DNA of 64,000 nt from contig NZ_LR131147.1 in assembly GCF_900626285.1 (NCBI RefSeq), positions 2,335,750-2,399,749 on the forward strand, in the 5' to 3' direction. How positions within the stretch are numbered: position 1 is the stretch's first letter; each line of letters opens with the position of its first letter. This document shows positions 35,094 through 44,149 of the stretch, one piece after another. The stretch comes from Intestinimonas massiliensis (ex Afouda et al. 2020) (GTDB lineage: Bacteria; Bacillota; Clostridia; Oscillospirales; Oscillospiraceae). The position numbers and the translations under genes were made by a program. The notes below the pieces were generated by a model that worked only from the letters and a program-made list of their open reading frames with translations, searched no databases and had not been told where the DNA came from.

Positions 35094-37711
35094 TTGTTTC
35101 CCTCCTGTGCCTTTTTCAGGGCGGCCTCCACCGGCCGGGATTTGACGGGCTTGTTGATCTGGCGGATCAGGGCGGCGATCTGTCCGGACACCTGTTCCAC
35201 CTCCGCCTTGAAGGTGGTGGCCGACAGCCGCAGGGCCCCGTGGCCCAGGATGATGAGCTGCTCGGCTCCGTCGGAGGTGGCCACCCGCACCTGGTGGTGT
35301 TTCCCGATCTCATAGGTGGTCCGCTCGATATAGGTGTCGGCGGTCTCCGCCTCTTTGGTATACACCACGTAGATATTGTGGTATTTATATACGTCCTGTA
35401 TACTTCTGGGCACCTTGTAGGCGTCGAATACCAGGATGACCACATTCTTTTTGAAGCCCTGGTAGTTGCTCAGCAGGTCCATCAGCATCTGCCGGGCGGC
35501 GTCCAGGTTGGTGCGGGCCACCTGCTTCAGCTCCTCCCAGGCGAAGATGATGTTGTACCCGTCCACCAGCAGGTACTCCGGCCCCTTGTTCTGGGTCTGG
35601 ACGTTGTACTTGCCCTCGTCCAGGCTGGTGCGGGCGGGCTTGGGGGGCGGGGTAAAGGCCCGGCGCTCCACCTTGCCGTAGGTCCGCTCAAAAATGGCCA
35701 ATAACTCCTTGTCCTGTTCCAGAGACAGGCCCCGGTCCACCGGGCGGGCAGGCGCGGGGGAGGGGCTGTCCGCCTCCCGGGGAGGCTCCAGGGACAGACC
35801 GCTGTCCACGTGGGCCATCTCCTTCACCTGGTCCCATTTTACATTGTAGCCCGCCCCGTGGGCGCAGAACACCGAGCCGGTGGGGTTGTCCACGTCCCGC
35901 TCCGGGTCGTAGCCCAGGGCCTCCACCACGGCCTGCTGGTCGTGGCAGGGGAAATAGCCCTTCAGGGAGCAGCTCAGCCGTCCCATGCCCCTGGTGTAGG
36001 CGGCCACCTCCCGGCCGTAGTCCCGCAGCCCCGCCACCGGGGCGGATCCGGTGAGGACGGTCAGCTCCCCGGCAGTTTCCGGCGGGTCGCAGTCGCCCCC
36101 CATCCGCTGGATGTCGCTCATGGCCCGCCCCACCTGGGGAGAAGGCACCTCCAGCCGGAAGGAGTACCAGGGTTCCAGCAGAACGGATTCCGCCTCCATC
36201 AGCCCCTGCCGCACCGCACGGTAGGTAGCCTGCCGGAAGTCGCCTCCCTCGGTGTGCTTCAGGTGGGCCCGGCCTGCCAGCAGGGTGATCTTCACGTCGG
36301 TGAGGGGGGAGCCGGTGAGCACCCCCGGGTGGGCCCGCTCGGCCAGATGGGTGAGGATGAGCCGCTGCCAGTTCCGGTCCAGCACATCCTCCGGGCAGGC
36401 GGTGGCCAGTTCCACACCGCTGCCCCGCTCTCCCGGCTCCAGCAGCAGGTGGACCTCAGCGTAGTGCCGCAGGGGCTCATAGTGGCCCACCCCGATGACG
36501 GGGGCGGCGATGGTCTCCCGGTACACGATGCCCCCCTGCCCGAAGGACACCGCCATGGAAAAGCGCTCCGCAATCAGCCGCTGCAGAATCTCCAGCTGGA
36601 CCTCTCCCATCAGCTGGATGTGGATCTCCTGCAGGCCCTCGTTCCACACCAGGTGGAGCTGGGGATCCTCCTCCTCCAGCTGGCGCAGCTTCTGCATAGC
36701 GGTCACCGGGTCCTGCCCCTCCGGCAGGATCACCTGATAGGTGAGCACCGGCTCCAGAGCGGGGGGCGCCCCCTCCGCCTCAAAGCCCAGGCCCTGGCCC
36801 GCCGCCGCGGCGGACAGGCCGGTAACCGCCACCACGCTCCCCGCCGGGGCCTCCTCCACCGGCTGGAATTTCCGGCCGGAGTACAGCCGCAGCTGGTCGG
36901 CCTTCTCGCTCCAGCCCGGGCCCTCCAGCAGAGTTTTCACTTTCAGACTGCCGCCGGTGATCTTCATCCAGGCCAGCCGCACCCCCTGGTCGTCCCGTGA
37001 GATCTTGAAGATCCGGGCACCGAAATCGGTGGGATACACCGGCCGGGGGGCGTACCGCTCCAGACCCTGGAGAAATTCCGCCACCCCCTCCAGCTTCAGG
37101 GCGGAGCCGAACCAGCAGGGGAACAGCTTCCGCCTGGCGATGAGAGCGGTGAGGGCCCCGTCCGGCACCGAGCCGCTCTCCAGATAATCCTCCAGCAGGC
37201 CCTCGTCGCACAGGGCGGCCTGCTCATACAGGGTGGGCTTGTCAGAGAAGTCGGCGCAGCCCTCGTCCAGCTGGCTTTTCAGCTGCTCCAGCAGGGCGGC
37301 CCGATCCGCCCCCGCCAGGTCCATCTTGTTGACGAACAGAAAGACGGGCACCTGATAGCGCTCCAGCAGCTTCCACAGGGTGTGGGTGTGGCCCTGGACC
37401 CCGTCGCTGCCGCTGACCACCAGAATGGCGCAGTCCAGCACGGATAGGGTGCGCTCCATCTCGGCGGAGAAATCCACGTGGCCGGGGGTGTCCAGCAGGG
37501 TGAACTCCACCGTCTCCAGCGGCAGCAGGGCCTGCTTGGAGAAAATGGTGATCCCCCGCTCCTTCTCCATGGGGTCGGTGTCCAGAAAGGCGTCCCCGTG
37601 ATCCACCCGCCCCAGCTTTTTCAACTGCCCGCAGGTGTAGAGCAGCCCCTCCGTCAAAGTGGTCTTCCCCGCATCCACGTGGGCAAGGATGCCCACCGCC
37701 AGTCTTTCCAT
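35090..37711 (-). CDS. TetM-like ribosomal GTPase fused to a Rae1/YacP NYN nuclease
   Basis: 873 residues; TetM/TetO are ~640. Residues 1-~650 are an EF-G-like translational GTPase of the ribosomal-protection group: AHVDAGKTTLTEGLLYT (G1), KERGITIFSK (G2), DTPGHVDFSAEMERTL (G3), NKMDLAG (G4), followed by domains II-V. After a charged linker (~650-705) comes EYLLVDGYNIIFAWEELKQV, VILVFDAYKVP, ETADTYIERTTYEIG and VATSDGAEQLIILG: a complete NYN/PIN-like domain with the aspartates of Rae1 (YacP), a ribonuclease that cuts mRNA in the ribosomal A site. A two-step ribosome rescue or mRNA cleavage role is inferred; tetracycline resistance is not shown. AAAGGAAG precedes the ATG. Confidence 0.88.
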   Translation of the reverse strand: MERLAVGILAHVDAGKTTLTEGLLYTCGQLKKLGRVDHGDAFLDTDPMEKERGITIFSKQALLPLETVEFTLLDTPGHVDFSAEMERTLSVLDCAILVVSGSDGVQGHTHTLWKLLERYQVPVFLFVNKMDLAGADRAALLEQLKSQLDEGCADFSDKPTLYEQAALCDEGLLEDYLESGSVPDGALTALIARRKLFPCWFGSALKLEGVAEFLQGLERYAPRPVYPTDFGARIFKISRDDQGVRLAWMKITGGSLKVKTLLEGPGWSEKADQLRLYSGRKFQPVEEAPAGSVVAVTGLSAAAAGQGLGFEAEGAPPALEPVLTYQVILPEGQDPVTAMQKLRQLEEEDPQLHLVWNEGLQEIHIQLMGEVQLEILQRLIAERFSMAVSFGQGGIVYRETIAAPVIGVGHYEPLRHYAEVHLLLEPGERGSGVELATACPEDVLDRNWQRLILTHLAERAHPGVLTGSPLTDVKITLLAGRAHLKHTEGGDFRQATYRAVRQGLMEAESVLLEPWYSFRLEVPSPQVGRAMSDIQRMGGDCDPPETAGELTVLTGSAPVAGLRDYGREVAAYTRGMGRLSCSLKGYFPCHDQQAVVEALGYDPERDVDNPTGSVFCAHGAGYNVKWDQVKEMAHVDSGLSLEPPREADSPSPAPARPVDRGLSLEQDKELLAIFERTYGKVERRAFTPPPKPARTSLDEGKYNVQTQNKGPEYLLVDGYNIIFAWEELKQVARTNLDAARQMLMDLLSNYQGFKKNVVILVFDAYKVPRSIQDVYKYHNIYVVYTKEAETADTYIERTTYEIGKHHQVRVATSDGAEQLIILGHGALRLSATTFKAEVEQVSGQIAALIRQINKPVKSRPVEAALKKAQEGNK

Positions 37712-37860
37712 AGCCGACTTCCTTTATATAAGATGTAGTTCAGTATACCATGTTTCCGCTTTTGGGGCAACGGAAAGCCGGGAGAAGAAACATCTGACCG
37801 GCAAGTATAGAAAAATTAATTGAAAATACCATATTTTTTAAACAAAAAATCTGGAATCGC

Positions 37861-37888
37861 TTGCAATCTCAGGACAAGATGGTATAAT
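37861..37888 (+). promoter_or_regulatory. ppdK promoter
   Basis: TTGCAA (37861-37866) and TATAAT (37883-37888) with 16 bases between them, 58 bp before the start codon. Confidence 0.7.
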
Positions 37889-37946
37889 AGCACCGGTTAG
37901 CATATTTGAGAATCTTAAGAGCAAAGAAAACTAGGAGGAATGTGAA

Positions 37947-40589
37947 ATGGGCAATTCCCATAAGTACGTTTATCTGTTTTCAGAGGGCAACGGCTCCATG
38001 CGGGAGCTGCTGGGCGGCAAGGGCGCCAACCTGGCTGAAATGACCAACCTCGGCATGCCTGTGCCTCAGGGCTTTACCGTCACCACTGAGGCCTGCACTC
38101 AGTACTACAATGACGGCCGCCAGATCAACGAGGAGATCCAGGCTCAGATCTATGAGTATCTGGCCAAGATGGAGGAGATCTGCGGCAAGAAGTTTGCCGA
38201 TCCCGAGAATCCCCTCCTGGTTTCCGTCCGTTCCGGCGCTCGCGCTTCCATGCCCGGTATGATGGACACCATCCTGAACCTGGGCCTGAACGACGTGGTG
38301 GTCGAGGGCCTGGCCAAGTTCACCAACAACCCCCGCTTCGCTTACGATTCCTACCGCCGGTTCATCCAGATGTTCTCCGACGTGGTTATGGAGCTGTCCA
38401 AGAAGCGTTTTGAGGAGATCATCGACGACGTCAAGGCCAAGAAGGGCGTCAAGCAGGACGTGGAGCTGGACACCGACGACATGAAGAACCTGGTCGTCCT
38501 GTTCAAGGAGTTCTACAAGAAGGAAAAGGGCGAGGACTTCCCCCAGGATCCCAAGGTCCAGCTGATGGAGGCCGTGAAGGCCGTGTTCCGTTCCTGGGAC
38601 AACCCCCGCGCCAATGTGTACCGCCGCATGAACGAGATCCCCTACGACTGGGGCACCGCCGTCAACGTGCAGGCCATGGTGTTCGGCAACTCCGGCAACA
38701 ACTCCGGTACCGGCGTGGCCTTCACCCGTAACCCCGCCACCGGCGAGAAGGCTCTGTTCGGCGAGTACCTGATCAACGCCCAGGGCGAGGACGTGGTGGC
38801 CGGCGTGCGTACTCCTTCCCCCATCTCCAAGCTGCATGAGGAGATGCCTCAGGTGTACGAGCAGTTCGCCGACATCGCCAACCGCCTGGAGCAGCACTAC
38901 AAGGATATGCAGGATATGGAGTTCACCATCGAGAACGGCAAGCTCTACATGCTGCAGACCCGTAACGGCAAGCGTACCGCTGTGGCCGCTCTGAAGGTGG
39001 CCGTGGACCTGGTGGACGAGGGCATGATCGACGAGAAGGAAGCCGTCTGCCGCGTGGAGCCCAAGCAGCTGGACGCTCTGCTGCACCCCACCTTCGACGC
39101 TGAGGCCCTGAAGAAGGCCCAGGTCGTGGGCAAGGGCCTGGCCGCCTCCCCCGGCGCTGCCTGCGGCCGCGTGGTGTTCACCGCTGAGGACGGCAAGGAG
39201 TGGCATGCCCGGGGCGAGAAGGTCATCCTGGTCCGTCTGGAGACCTCTCCCGAGGATATCGAGGGTATGCAGGTCTGCCAGGGCATCCTGACCGTCCGCG
39301 GCGGCATGACCTCTCACGCTGCCGTTGTGGCCCGCGGCATGGGCACCTGCTGCGTGTCCGGCTGCGGCGACATCGTGGTGGACTACGAGAACAAGAAGTT
39401 CACTCTGGCCGGCAGAGAGTATCACGAGGGCGACTGGATCTCCCTGGACGGCTCCACCGGCAACATCTACGGTGAGGCCATTGCCACCGTGCCCGCCGAC
39501 CCCAACTCCGGCTACTTTGGCCGCCTGATGGGCTGGGCCGACAAGTATCGTCAGCTGAAGGTGTACACCAACGCCGACACTCCCCGCGATGCCGCTCAGG
39601 GCTATGCCTTTGGCGCTCAGGGCATCGGCCTGTGCCGTACCGAGCACATGTTCTTCGAGGGTGAGCGCATCAAGGCCATGCGCGAGATGATCGTGGCCGA
39701 CAACACCGAGGACCGCAAGAAGGCCCTGGCCAAGATCATGCCCTACCAGCAGGGCGACTTTGAGGGCCTGTATGAGGCCATGCAGGGTTACCCCGTGGTC
39801 ATCCGCTTCCTGGATCCCCCGCTGCACGAGTTCCTGCCCACCAAGGAGGAGGACATCAAGGAGATCGCCGACGAGATGGGTATCACCGTGGAGCGCCTGC
39901 ACGAGGTCATTGCCTCCCTGCACGAGTTCAACCCCATGATGGGTCACCGTGGCTGCCGTCTGGCTGTCTCCTATCCTGAGATCGCCGAGATGCAGACCAC
40001 CGCTGTCATCAACGCCGCCATCAACGTGCAGAAGAAGCACCCCGGCTGGAACATGGTTCCCGAGATCATGATCCCCCTGGTGGGCGAGGTCAAGGAGCTC
40101 AAGTACGTGAAGGACGTGGTGGTAGCTACCGCCGACGCCATCATCAAGGCCTCCGGCCTCGACATGAAGTATGAGGTCGGCACCATGATCGAGATCCCCC
40201 GCGCCGCCCTCACCGCCGACGAGATCGCCAAGGAGGCCCAGTTCTTCTCCTTCGGCACCAACGACCTCACTCAGATGACCTTCGGCTTCTCCCGCGACGA
40301 CGCCGGCAAGTTCCTGAGCTACTACTACGACAAGAAGATCTACGAGTCCGATCCCTTCGCTCACCTGGATCAGAAGGGTGTGGGCAAGCTGGTGGCCATG
40401 GCCGCCAAGATGGGCCGTGAGACCCGCCCCGACATCCACCTGGGTATCTGCGGCGAGCACGGCGGCGACCCCACCTCCGTGGAGTTCTGCCACAATGTGG
40501 GCCTGGACTATGTGTCCTGCTCTCCCTACCGTGTGCCTATCGCCCGTCTGGCTGCCGCTCAGGCCGCTATCAAGAATCCCCGGTCCTAA
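37947..40589 (+). CDS. ppdK: Pyruvate, phosphate dikinase
   Basis: 880 residues, normal length. N-terminal ATP-grasp part: YVYLFSEGNGSMRELLGGKG and SVRSGARASMPGMMDTILNL. The swivelling phosphohistidine domain has TVRGGMTSHAAVVARGMGTC with the catalytic His. The C-terminal PEP/pyruvate barrel ends with GICGEHGGDPTSVEFCHNVG holding the catalytic Cys/Gly region. It interconverts pyruvate + ATP + Pi and PEP + AMP + PPi; in fermenters it often works glycolytically with PPi. CTAGGAGGAATGTGAA precedes the ATG. Codon bias (GGC, CTG, GCC) suggests high expression. Confidence 0.96.
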   Translation: MGNSHKYVYLFSEGNGSMRELLGGKGANLAEMTNLGMPVPQGFTVTTEACTQYYNDGRQINEEIQAQIYEYLAKMEEICGKKFADPENPLLVSVRSGARASMPGMMDTILNLGLNDVVVEGLAKFTNNPRFAYDSYRRFIQMFSDVVMELSKKRFEEIIDDVKAKKGVKQDVELDTDDMKNLVVLFKEFYKKEKGEDFPQDPKVQLMEAVKAVFRSWDNPRANVYRRMNEIPYDWGTAVNVQAMVFGNSGNNSGTGVAFTRNPATGEKALFGEYLINAQGEDVVAGVRTPSPISKLHEEMPQVYEQFADIANRLEQHYKDMQDMEFTIENGKLYMLQTRNGKRTAVAALKVAVDLVDEGMIDEKEAVCRVEPKQLDALLHPTFDAEALKKAQVVGKGLAASPGAACGRVVFTAEDGKEWHARGEKVILVRLETSPEDIEGMQVCQGILTVRGGMTSHAAVVARGMGTCCVSGCGDIVVDYENKKFTLAGREYHEGDWISLDGSTGNIYGEAIATVPADPNSGYFGRLMGWADKYRQLKVYTNADTPRDAAQGYAFGAQGIGLCRTEHMFFEGERIKAMREMIVADNTEDRKKALAKIMPYQQGDFEGLYEAMQGYPVVIRFLDPPLHEFLPTKEEDIKEIADEMGITVERLHEVIASLHEFNPMMGHRGCRLAVSYPEIAEMQTTAVINAAINVQKKHPGWNMVPEIMIPLVGEVKELKYVKDVVVATADAIIKASGLDMKYEVGTMIEIPRAALTADEIAKEAQFFSFGTNDLTQMTFGFSRDDAGKFLSYYYDKKIYESDPFAHLDQKGVGKLVAMAAKMGRETRPDIHLGICGEHGGDPTSVEFCHNVGLDYVSCSPYRVPIARLAAAQAAIKNPRS

Positions 40590-40616
40590 ACCGTCCCGGG
40601 CTGCATAAGCCAATGA

Positions 40617-40655
40617 AAACCGCCCCGGTCCAAGCTGGACCGGGGCGGTTTTTCG
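40617..40655 (+). terminator. ppdK terminator
   Basis: AAAACCGCCCCGGTCC, loop AAGCT, GGACCGGGGCGGTTTTT. Confidence 0.92.
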
Positions 40656-40750
40656 CGCTCTGCACAGCGGTACCTGTCGCAATGGAGGCTCCTTCTGAAA
40701 ATACCTGGAAGTCATATAGGATTTATTTTGTTAAAACAGCAAAATACCTA

Positions 40751-40777
40751 TTGACTAAATAGAGAATCTGTTATAAT
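40751..40777 (+). promoter_or_regulatory. Promoter of the acyl-CoA dehydrogenase/flavodiiron operon
   Basis: TTGACT (40751-40756) and a consensus TATAAT (40772-40777), spacer 15 bases, slightly short of optimal. Confidence 0.65.
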
Positions 40778-40789
40778 ATGCACATATAA

Positions 40790-40808
40790 AATAATGATTA
40801 TCGTTATT
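40790..40808 (+). promoter_or_regulatory. Fur/PerR-like box in the leader
   Basis: AATAATGATTATCGTTATT matches 15 of 19 positions of the classical Fur box. It lies ~12 bp after the -10 element, so a bound repressor would block transcription. An iron- or peroxide-responsive regulator suits an operon of iron proteins that handle oxygen. AT-rich DNA gives partial matches by chance. Confidence 0.35.
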
Positions 40809-40840
40809 GTTATTATTAAAACAGAAAAGGAGGAAGTACC

Positions 40841-42751
40841 ATGCTGTTTAAGACCACGGAACAACACGAAGCCCTGCGGGCTAAGATCCGTGCCTTCGCC
40901 GAGGCGGAGGTAAAGCCCCAGGCCTTCCTGATGGACAAGGAGAACCAGTTCCCCGACGAGGCCATCAAAAAGCTGGGTGAGTTGGGCCTTATGGGCATTC
41001 CCTATCCCAAGGAGTACGGCGGCGCCGGGCTGGATGCCCTGAGCTACGCCATCGCGGTGGAGGAGCTGTCCCGGGTGGACGGCGGCACCGGCGTCATCCT
41101 GTCGGCCCACGTGTCCCTGGGCTCCTGGCCCATTTTTGCCTACGGCACCGAGGAGCAGAAGCAGAAGTACCTGGTGCCGCTGGCCCGCGGCGAGAAGATC
41201 GGCGCCTTCGGCCTGACCGAGCCCAACGCCGGCTCCGACGCCGGCGGCACCGAGACCACCGCCGTGGACAAGGGCGACCACTGGCTGCTCAACGGCGGCA
41301 AGATTTTTATCACCAACGCCCCCAAGGCGGACACCTACGTGGTCTTTGCCGTCACCACCCCTGACATCGGCACCCGGGGCATCTCCGCCTTCATTGTGGA
41401 AAAGGGCTGGGAGGGCTTCTCCTTCGGCGACCACTACGACAAGATGGGCATTCGCTCCTCCTCCACCGCAGAGCTGATCTTCAACGACGTGAAGGTACCC
41501 AAGGAGAACCTGCTGGGCAAGGAGGGCCAGGGCTTCAAGATTGCCATGTCCACCCTGGACGGCGGGCGCATCGGTATCGCGGCCCAGGCTCTGGGCATCG
41601 CCCAGGGGGCCTATGAGGCCGCCGTGGAGTACGCCAAGGAGCGGATCCAGTTCGGCAAGCCCATCGGCTTCAACCAGGCCATCGGCTTTAAGCTGGCCGA
41701 CATGGCCACCAAGCTCCGCTGCGCCCGGCTGCTGGTGTATTCTGCCGCCGACCTGAAGGAGCACCACGAGCCCTACGGCACCGAGTCCGCCATGGCCAAG
41801 ATGTACGCCTCCGATATCGCCCTGGAGGTCACCAACGACGCGGTGCAGATCTTCGGCGGCACCGGCTTCCTGAAGGGCATGGACGTGGAGCGGATGTACC
41901 GGGACGCCAAGATCACCACCATCTACGAGGGCACCAACGAGATCCAGCGGGTGGTCATCTCCTCCGCCATCCTGGGCAAGCCCCCCAAGAGCGAGGGCGG
42001 CTCCTCCAGCCGGCCCAAGAAGCCCGCCCCCGTCACCGGTGTGCGCAAGCGCATCCTGCTGAAGGAGGGCTCTGCCGCCGATCAGGTCAACGCCCTGGTG
42101 GAGCACCTGAAGAAGGACGGCCACGACTTTACCGTGGGCATTCCCATGGATACCCCCATCAGCCAGGCGGAGCGGGTGGTATCCGCCGGTCAGGGCATCG
42201 GGGACAAGAAGAACATGAAGCTCATCGAGGACCTGGCCCGTGCCGCCGGCGCCGCCGTCGGCTCCTCCCGCCCGGTGGCCGAGACCCTGAAGTATGTGCC
42301 CCTGGACCGGTATGTGGGTATGTCCGGCCAGAAGTTCAAGGGCAACCTGTACATCGCCTGCGGCATTTCTGGCGCCGTCCAGCACCTGAAGGGCATCAAG
42401 GACGCCTCCACCATCGTGGCCATCAATAAGAACGGCAACGCCCCCATTTTCAAGAACTGCGACTACGGCATCGTGGGCGACGTCAATGAGATCCTGCCCC
42501 TGCTGGCCGCCGCCCTGGACACCGGGGAGAAGCAGCCCGCACCTCCCATGGTGAAGATGAAGCGGCCCGCGCCTCCCAAGCCCGAGCCCATCGGCAAGCG
42601 GTTCGTGTGCGGCGGCTGCGGCTACGAATACGTCCCCGAGCTGGGCGACCCCGACGCTGAGATCGCCCCCGGCACCCTGTTTGAGAACCTGCCTGAGGAC
42701 TGGGTGTGCCCCGAGTGCGCCGAGGGCAAGGACATGTTCATTGAAGCCTGA
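40841..42751 (+). CDS. Acyl-CoA dehydrogenase - EtfA FAD domain - rubredoxin fusion
   Basis: 636 residues in three modules. 1-~380 is a complete acyl-CoA dehydrogenase: FGLTEPNAGSDAGGTETTAV (FAD contact), YAKERIQFGKPIGFNQAIGF, and YEGTNEIQR with the usual catalytic-base region (QIFGGTGFLKGMDVERMYRD). ~405-560 is electron-transfer-flavoprotein alpha: LYIACGISGAVQHLKGIKDA and VAINKNGNAPIFKNCDYGIV bind a second FAD. ~585-636 is a rubredoxin with two Cys pairs (VCGGCGYEY, WVCPECAEG). Electrons can thus pass acyl-CoA to FAD to ETF-FAD to Fe inside one chain. No EtfB is encoded. The next gene is a flavodiiron protein, the usual rubredoxin acceptor. Confidence 0.93.
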   Translation: MLFKTTEQHEALRAKIRAFAEAEVKPQAFLMDKENQFPDEAIKKLGELGLMGIPYPKEYGGAGLDALSYAIAVEELSRVDGGTGVILSAHVSLGSWPIFAYGTEEQKQKYLVPLARGEKIGAFGLTEPNAGSDAGGTETTAVDKGDHWLLNGGKIFITNAPKADTYVVFAVTTPDIGTRGISAFIVEKGWEGFSFGDHYDKMGIRSSSTAELIFNDVKVPKENLLGKEGQGFKIAMSTLDGGRIGIAAQALGIAQGAYEAAVEYAKERIQFGKPIGFNQAIGFKLADMATKLRCARLLVYSAADLKEHHEPYGTESAMAKMYASDIALEVTNDAVQIFGGTGFLKGMDVERMYRDAKITTIYEGTNEIQRVVISSAILGKPPKSEGGSSSRPKKPAPVTGVRKRILLKEGSAADQVNALVEHLKKDGHDFTVGIPMDTPISQAERVVSAGQGIGDKKNMKLIEDLARAAGAAVGSSRPVAETLKYVPLDRYVGMSGQKFKGNLYIACGISGAVQHLKGIKDASTIVAINKNGNAPIFKNCDYGIVGDVNEILPLLAAALDTGEKQPAPPMVKMKRPAPPKPEPIGKRFVCGGCGYEYVPELGDPDAEIAPGTLFENLPEDWVCPECAEGKDMFIEA

Positions 42752-42835
42752 GTGCGCAGGCGCGCGCAGCAGAGCCGCCGGAGCATGACAATATCGTGCG
42801 CGGAGCCGCACAACCATATAAAAGGAGGGAATACC

Positions 42836-44047
42836 ATGTATTGCGTCCGCAACGTGACGGAAGATCTGTACTGGGTGGGAGCCAACGACCACCGGCTCCA
42901 CCTGTTTGAAAACATCCATCCCATCCCCCGGGGCGTGAGCTACAACGCCTACCTGCTGCTGGACGAAAAGACCGTCCTCTTCGACACCGTGGACTGGTCG
43001 GCCTGCCGCCAGCTGCTGGAGAATGTGGAGTATCTGCTGGAGGACCGGCCCCTGGATTACCTGCTCATCAACCACATGGAGCCCGACCACGGCGCCTCCA
43101 TTGAGGAGATCCTGATCCGGTGGCCGGAGGTGAAGGTGATCTCCACCGAGAAGGCCTTCATGTTCATGCGGCAGTTCGGCTTCCACGTGGACGGCCATGA
43201 GCTCATCGAGGTGAAGGAGGGGGATACCTTCTCCTTCGGCAAGCACAACGTGGCCTTCGTGGGCGCCCCCATGGTCCACTGGCCCGAGGCCATGGTCACC
43301 TTCGACACCACCAACGGCGCCCTCTTCTCCGCCGACGCCTTCGGCTCTTTCGGCGCCCTGGACGGCAAGCTGTTCGCCGACGAGGTCAACTTCGACCGGG
43401 ACTGGATCGACGACGCCCGGCGTTATCTGACCAATATCGTGGGCAAGTACGGCCCCCACATCCAGCTGCTGCTGAAGAAGGCCGGCGGCATTCTGGACCA
43501 GATCAAGTACATCTGCCCCCTCCACGGTCCCGTATGGCGGAAGGATCTGGGGTATTTCATCGACAAGTACGACAAGTGGAGCCGCTACGAGCCGGAGGAG
43601 AAGGGCGTGCTCATCGCCTACGCCTCCATGTACGGCAACACCGAGGCCGCAGCCCAGGCCCTGGCCGCCAAGCTGTGCGAGAAGGGCGTGACCAATGTGT
43701 GGGTGTACGACGTGTCCAACACCCACGTGTCCTACCTGGTCAGCGAATCCTTCCGGCTGAGCCACATCGTGCTGGCCAGCGTCACCTACAACCTGGGGAT
43801 CTACCCGGTGATGCACGACTACCTCATGCACCTGAAGGGGCTGAACCTCCAGCACCGCACCTTCGCCATCATCGAAAACGGCTCCTGGGCCCCCAAGTCC
43901 GGCGATCTGATGCAGAAGTTTGTGGACGAGGAGCTGAAGAACATGACCGTCCTCAACGAACGGCTCTCCCTGGCTTCCGCCCTCCACCCCGACAAGGCGG
44001 GCGAACTGGAATCCCTGGCCGACGCCATTGTAGAATCCATGGCCTGA
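42836..44047 (+). CDS. Flavodiiron protein FprA (O2/NO reductase)
   Basis: 403 residues; ATG 42836 follows AAAGGAGGG. The N-terminal beta-lactamase-like domain carries the diiron ligands HMEPDH (~81-86), the histidine of MVHWPEA, the DAFGSFG aspartate and LHGPVWR. From ~255 the flavodoxin domain binds FMN: IAYASMYGNTEAAAQAL. No rubredoxin or flavin-reductase module is attached, so it needs an external rubredoxin, which the upstream fusion provides. It reduces O2 to water or NO to N2O in the cytoplasm of anaerobes. The pair is co-transcribed with an 85-bp gap. Confidence 0.95.
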   Translation: MYCVRNVTEDLYWVGANDHRLHLFENIHPIPRGVSYNAYLLLDEKTVLFDTVDWSACRQLLENVEYLLEDRPLDYLLINHMEPDHGASIEEILIRWPEVKVISTEKAFMFMRQFGFHVDGHELIEVKEGDTFSFGKHNVAFVGAPMVHWPEAMVTFDTTNGALFSADAFGSFGALDGKLFADEVNFDRDWIDDARRYLTNIVGKYGPHIQLLLKKAGGILDQIKYICPLHGPVWRKDLGYFIDKYDKWSRYEPEEKGVLIAYASMYGNTEAAAQALAAKLCEKGVTNVWVYDVSNTHVSYLVSESFRLSHIVLASVTYNLGIYPVMHDYLMHLKGLNLQHRTFAIIENGSWAPKSGDLMQKFVDEELKNMTVLNERLSLASALHPDKAGELESLADAIVESMA

Positions 44048-44068
44048 TCCTGCGCACCGGCAGAACAG

Positions 44069-44085
44069 AAAAACTCCCCCCGCGC
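44069..44085 (+). terminator. Left half of the fprA terminator, split by an IS
   Basis: AAAAACTCCCCCCGCGC is the exact complement of GCGCGGGGGGAGTTTTT at 45401-45417. Removing the IS and one TTT restores a 17-bp stem with loop ATTTG and T run, a perfect terminator. In the present state the two halves are 1.3 kb apart. Confidence 0.85.
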
Positions 44086-44149
44086 ATTTTGAACTGCCCC
44101 AACTTGTGCAGACAGTACAAAAAAGAGCCCTGGTAGGAAAGATTGAGTT

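Noticed and set aside
35090..37711. Straightforward tetracycline resistance gene tet(M)
   Set aside because: The protein carries an extra linker and NYN nuclease domain, is chromosomal in style and is coupled to trmO. A dedicated resistance role is not supported.
37980..40715. 911-codon minus-strand frame opposite ppdK
   Set aside because: Antisense shadow of a highly biased gene; the plus strand has an unmistakable PPDK sequence.
40748..43987. 1079-codon minus-strand frame opposite the acyl-CoA dehydrogenase and flavodiiron genes
   Set aside because: Antisense shadow across two certain genes and their intergenic gap; no ribosome-binding site.
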